This document shows positions 62,640-64,000 of a stretch of 64,000 nucleotides of DNA, one piece after another. A program made the translations under genes and the position numbers. Location of the stretch: the NCBI RefSeq assembly GCF_051622035.1, contig NC_135356.1, positions 21,605,839-21,669,838 of the forward strand. The letters run 5' to 3'. The stretch comes from Arctopsyche grandis (Eukaryota > Arthropoda > Insecta > Trichoptera > Hydropsychidae). The notes beneath the pieces are model-generated. The model had not been told where the DNA came from. It made no database searches and saw only the letters and a program-made list of their open reading frames with translations. Positions within the stretch are counted from its first letter, which is position 1, and every line of letters starts with the position of its first letter.

Positions 62640-62985
62640 ACCGATCGACTGTTTCCTGCTAGAATTTTCCGATTTGGCTGGCTTAATTATTATGACGGAT
62701 CCAATAAATCGGTATTCTTTCCAAAGTTTCTCGCAATTGTGTGTCTATTTCGAGTGTCTATTTCGAATTTGTTGATTCTTATAAAAATATGTTACCTACA
62801 TACATACATACTCTGTAAATAATGTATTTTCAGCGAATTTGCTGTGTCAGATTTTTTTTTGTTTGTATAATTTGAAATTCTTAGCACTTGTGTACTAAAA
62901 TAATCTAACCGTATTTTTGTCGCCTTGGGGTGATTCCTGTCATGGAATCTATTTATGACAGAAATGTACATACATATGTAATAAA
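62640..62985 (+). repeat. SINE fragment
   Basis: It contains CGATCGACTGTTTCCTGCTA, CGAATTTGTTGATTCTTATA, ATGTTACCTAC and a tail including TTGCTGTGTC. Confidence 0.6.
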
Positions 62986-64000
62986 ATAAAATATCAGTTA
63001 TTTAACTGCAACATCAAATTCCATTTTCCAATTCGTATTTTTATTTTTTAGAAATTTATAGGGTACTTGCAGAACTTTGAAGTGAAGCGTATTTTATAGT
63101 GGTTTCCCATCATGTTAGCTACTGGATGGATGGAAATGGAAAGTGGATAGGTAATTTGATGTTACAACAAACATGTACATATAAAATAGGTTAACCTTTG
63201 TGTAACGATGCAAGGCCTTTGAAAGCTCTCATATTGGAAACTTTATGAAGTTGCAATAATAATTCGATAGATTATGCATAGAATGGGCCAAGTGTTATTG
63301 TCAATAACTTATTGAGTAAAAGTGGTGATAAGAGCCAATCTCTATTTATCTGAAATGAAAAATTGTTTTTTATCAATCACCGTTTCTGTTTTCTGCCTTC
63401 TCGTATTCGATCGCTTTTGCAGTAAGTTTTTGTTTAATGTTCGGAACTCATAAATATCAAATAGAGCTACTATATAAATACCACATGTTCCAAACTACGA
63501 AGAAGATTAGACATTACATATATTGTATATTAGGTATACATATGTATAACATATATGTATATTAATCATCGAATAATGGGATAATATGAAATCAGCTGTA
63601 GCTAAAATCGCGCCAAGGTCTTCGTGTTTAGTGTGTTTTGATTGCAAATTTTCGAATGCGAAAATAAATCCGTATTCGTTATTTAAAATAGGACATGCGT
63701 TGCGCAACGTCTTTCAAAAAAATGTTTTCGGCAGTGCGAGAAATAAAAACGTCGAAAATATATGTATTTTTTTTTTTGATAATGTTAAGTGTTTTGGAAC
63801 GTTCAAACGTGCCAAACCACTTAATTCGAAACACTCGAAGGATATTCGAAACGCTGAAATAACAAAGTGCGCCGGCCCGTAACGTCTTAAGCGCCAAAGC
63901 CGAGTCGTTCGAATCGAGCCGAATCGGCTTCCTTCCTTTCTGCGAGCTTTCGTTATTAATTATCGATATTAAAACAAACAACCGCGCAAATATGAAAGCG
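62986..64000. other. AT-rich DNA ending in a CpG-richer, possibly promoter-like edge
   Basis: From about 63800 the sequence becomes richer in CG and TTCGAA-type motifs. It ends with a DRE motif and ATGAAAGCG. A frame at 63586-63882 (+) has no recognised domain. Confidence 0.35.
63961..63968. promoter_or_regulatory. DRE motif TATCGATA at the window edge
   Basis: The palindrome TATCGATA is the DREF-binding element found in insect housekeeping promoters. It lies in a more GC-rich patch and 24 bp before ATGAAAGCG at the very end of the window (ATG at 63992), which may be the start of a gene extending to the right. Confidence 0.3.

Overview
The window looks like a gene-poor, repeat-rich stretch of an insect nuclear genome. 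The grounds are spliced genes with animal orthologues, AT-rich intergenic DNA, arthropod-type core-promoter motifs, and very many dispersed TACATATGTA-like palindromes and short microsatellites. The order cannot be settled from the sequence alone. No rRNA, functional tRNA, CRISPR or prokaryotic-type gene was recognised.

Two complete protein-coding genes stand tail to tail in the middle-left of the window. On the + strand, four exons between 14437 and 17538 rebuild a 289-residue metallophosphoesterase of the MPPED/UPF0046 (Drosophila CG16717-like) family. Two of its three introns need GC-AG splice sites. On the - strand, two exons between 20004 and 18674 encode a 387-residue tRNA-specific adenosine deaminase 1 (ADAT1). 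Each gene has a short non-autonomous DNA transposon inserted about 130 bp upstream of its start codon. Three further gene pieces are supported less fully. They are the first coding exon of a RERG/RAS-like small GTPase with its P-loop (37978-38065, with a CTCF-type site and a p53-type element upstream), a TATA plus initiator promoter with a start exon (59891-60050), and a pair of - strand 3' exons of an unrecognised gene (29726-30440). A 37-codon signal-peptide-like ORF lies at 35655-35768.

The rest is mostly mobile DNA. It includes a 1.1-kb non-autonomous LTR element with two identical 162-bp LTRs (21925-23016), and several hAT-type elements with 8-bp target duplications, one nested inside another (43196-44498). 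It also includes foldback elements ending in ACTAGTGG (935-1523, 24106-24812), a Mutator-like MITE family (13451-13783, 32542-32680), and at least a dozen copies of one tRNA-derived SINE family. One SINE (60540-62310) is split by a 5'-truncated LINE whose remaining reverse-transcriptase frame is fully open. An eroded RTE-type LINE tail lies at 47350-47757. Long runs of G or C (10-23 nt) and tandem repeats are scattered between them.
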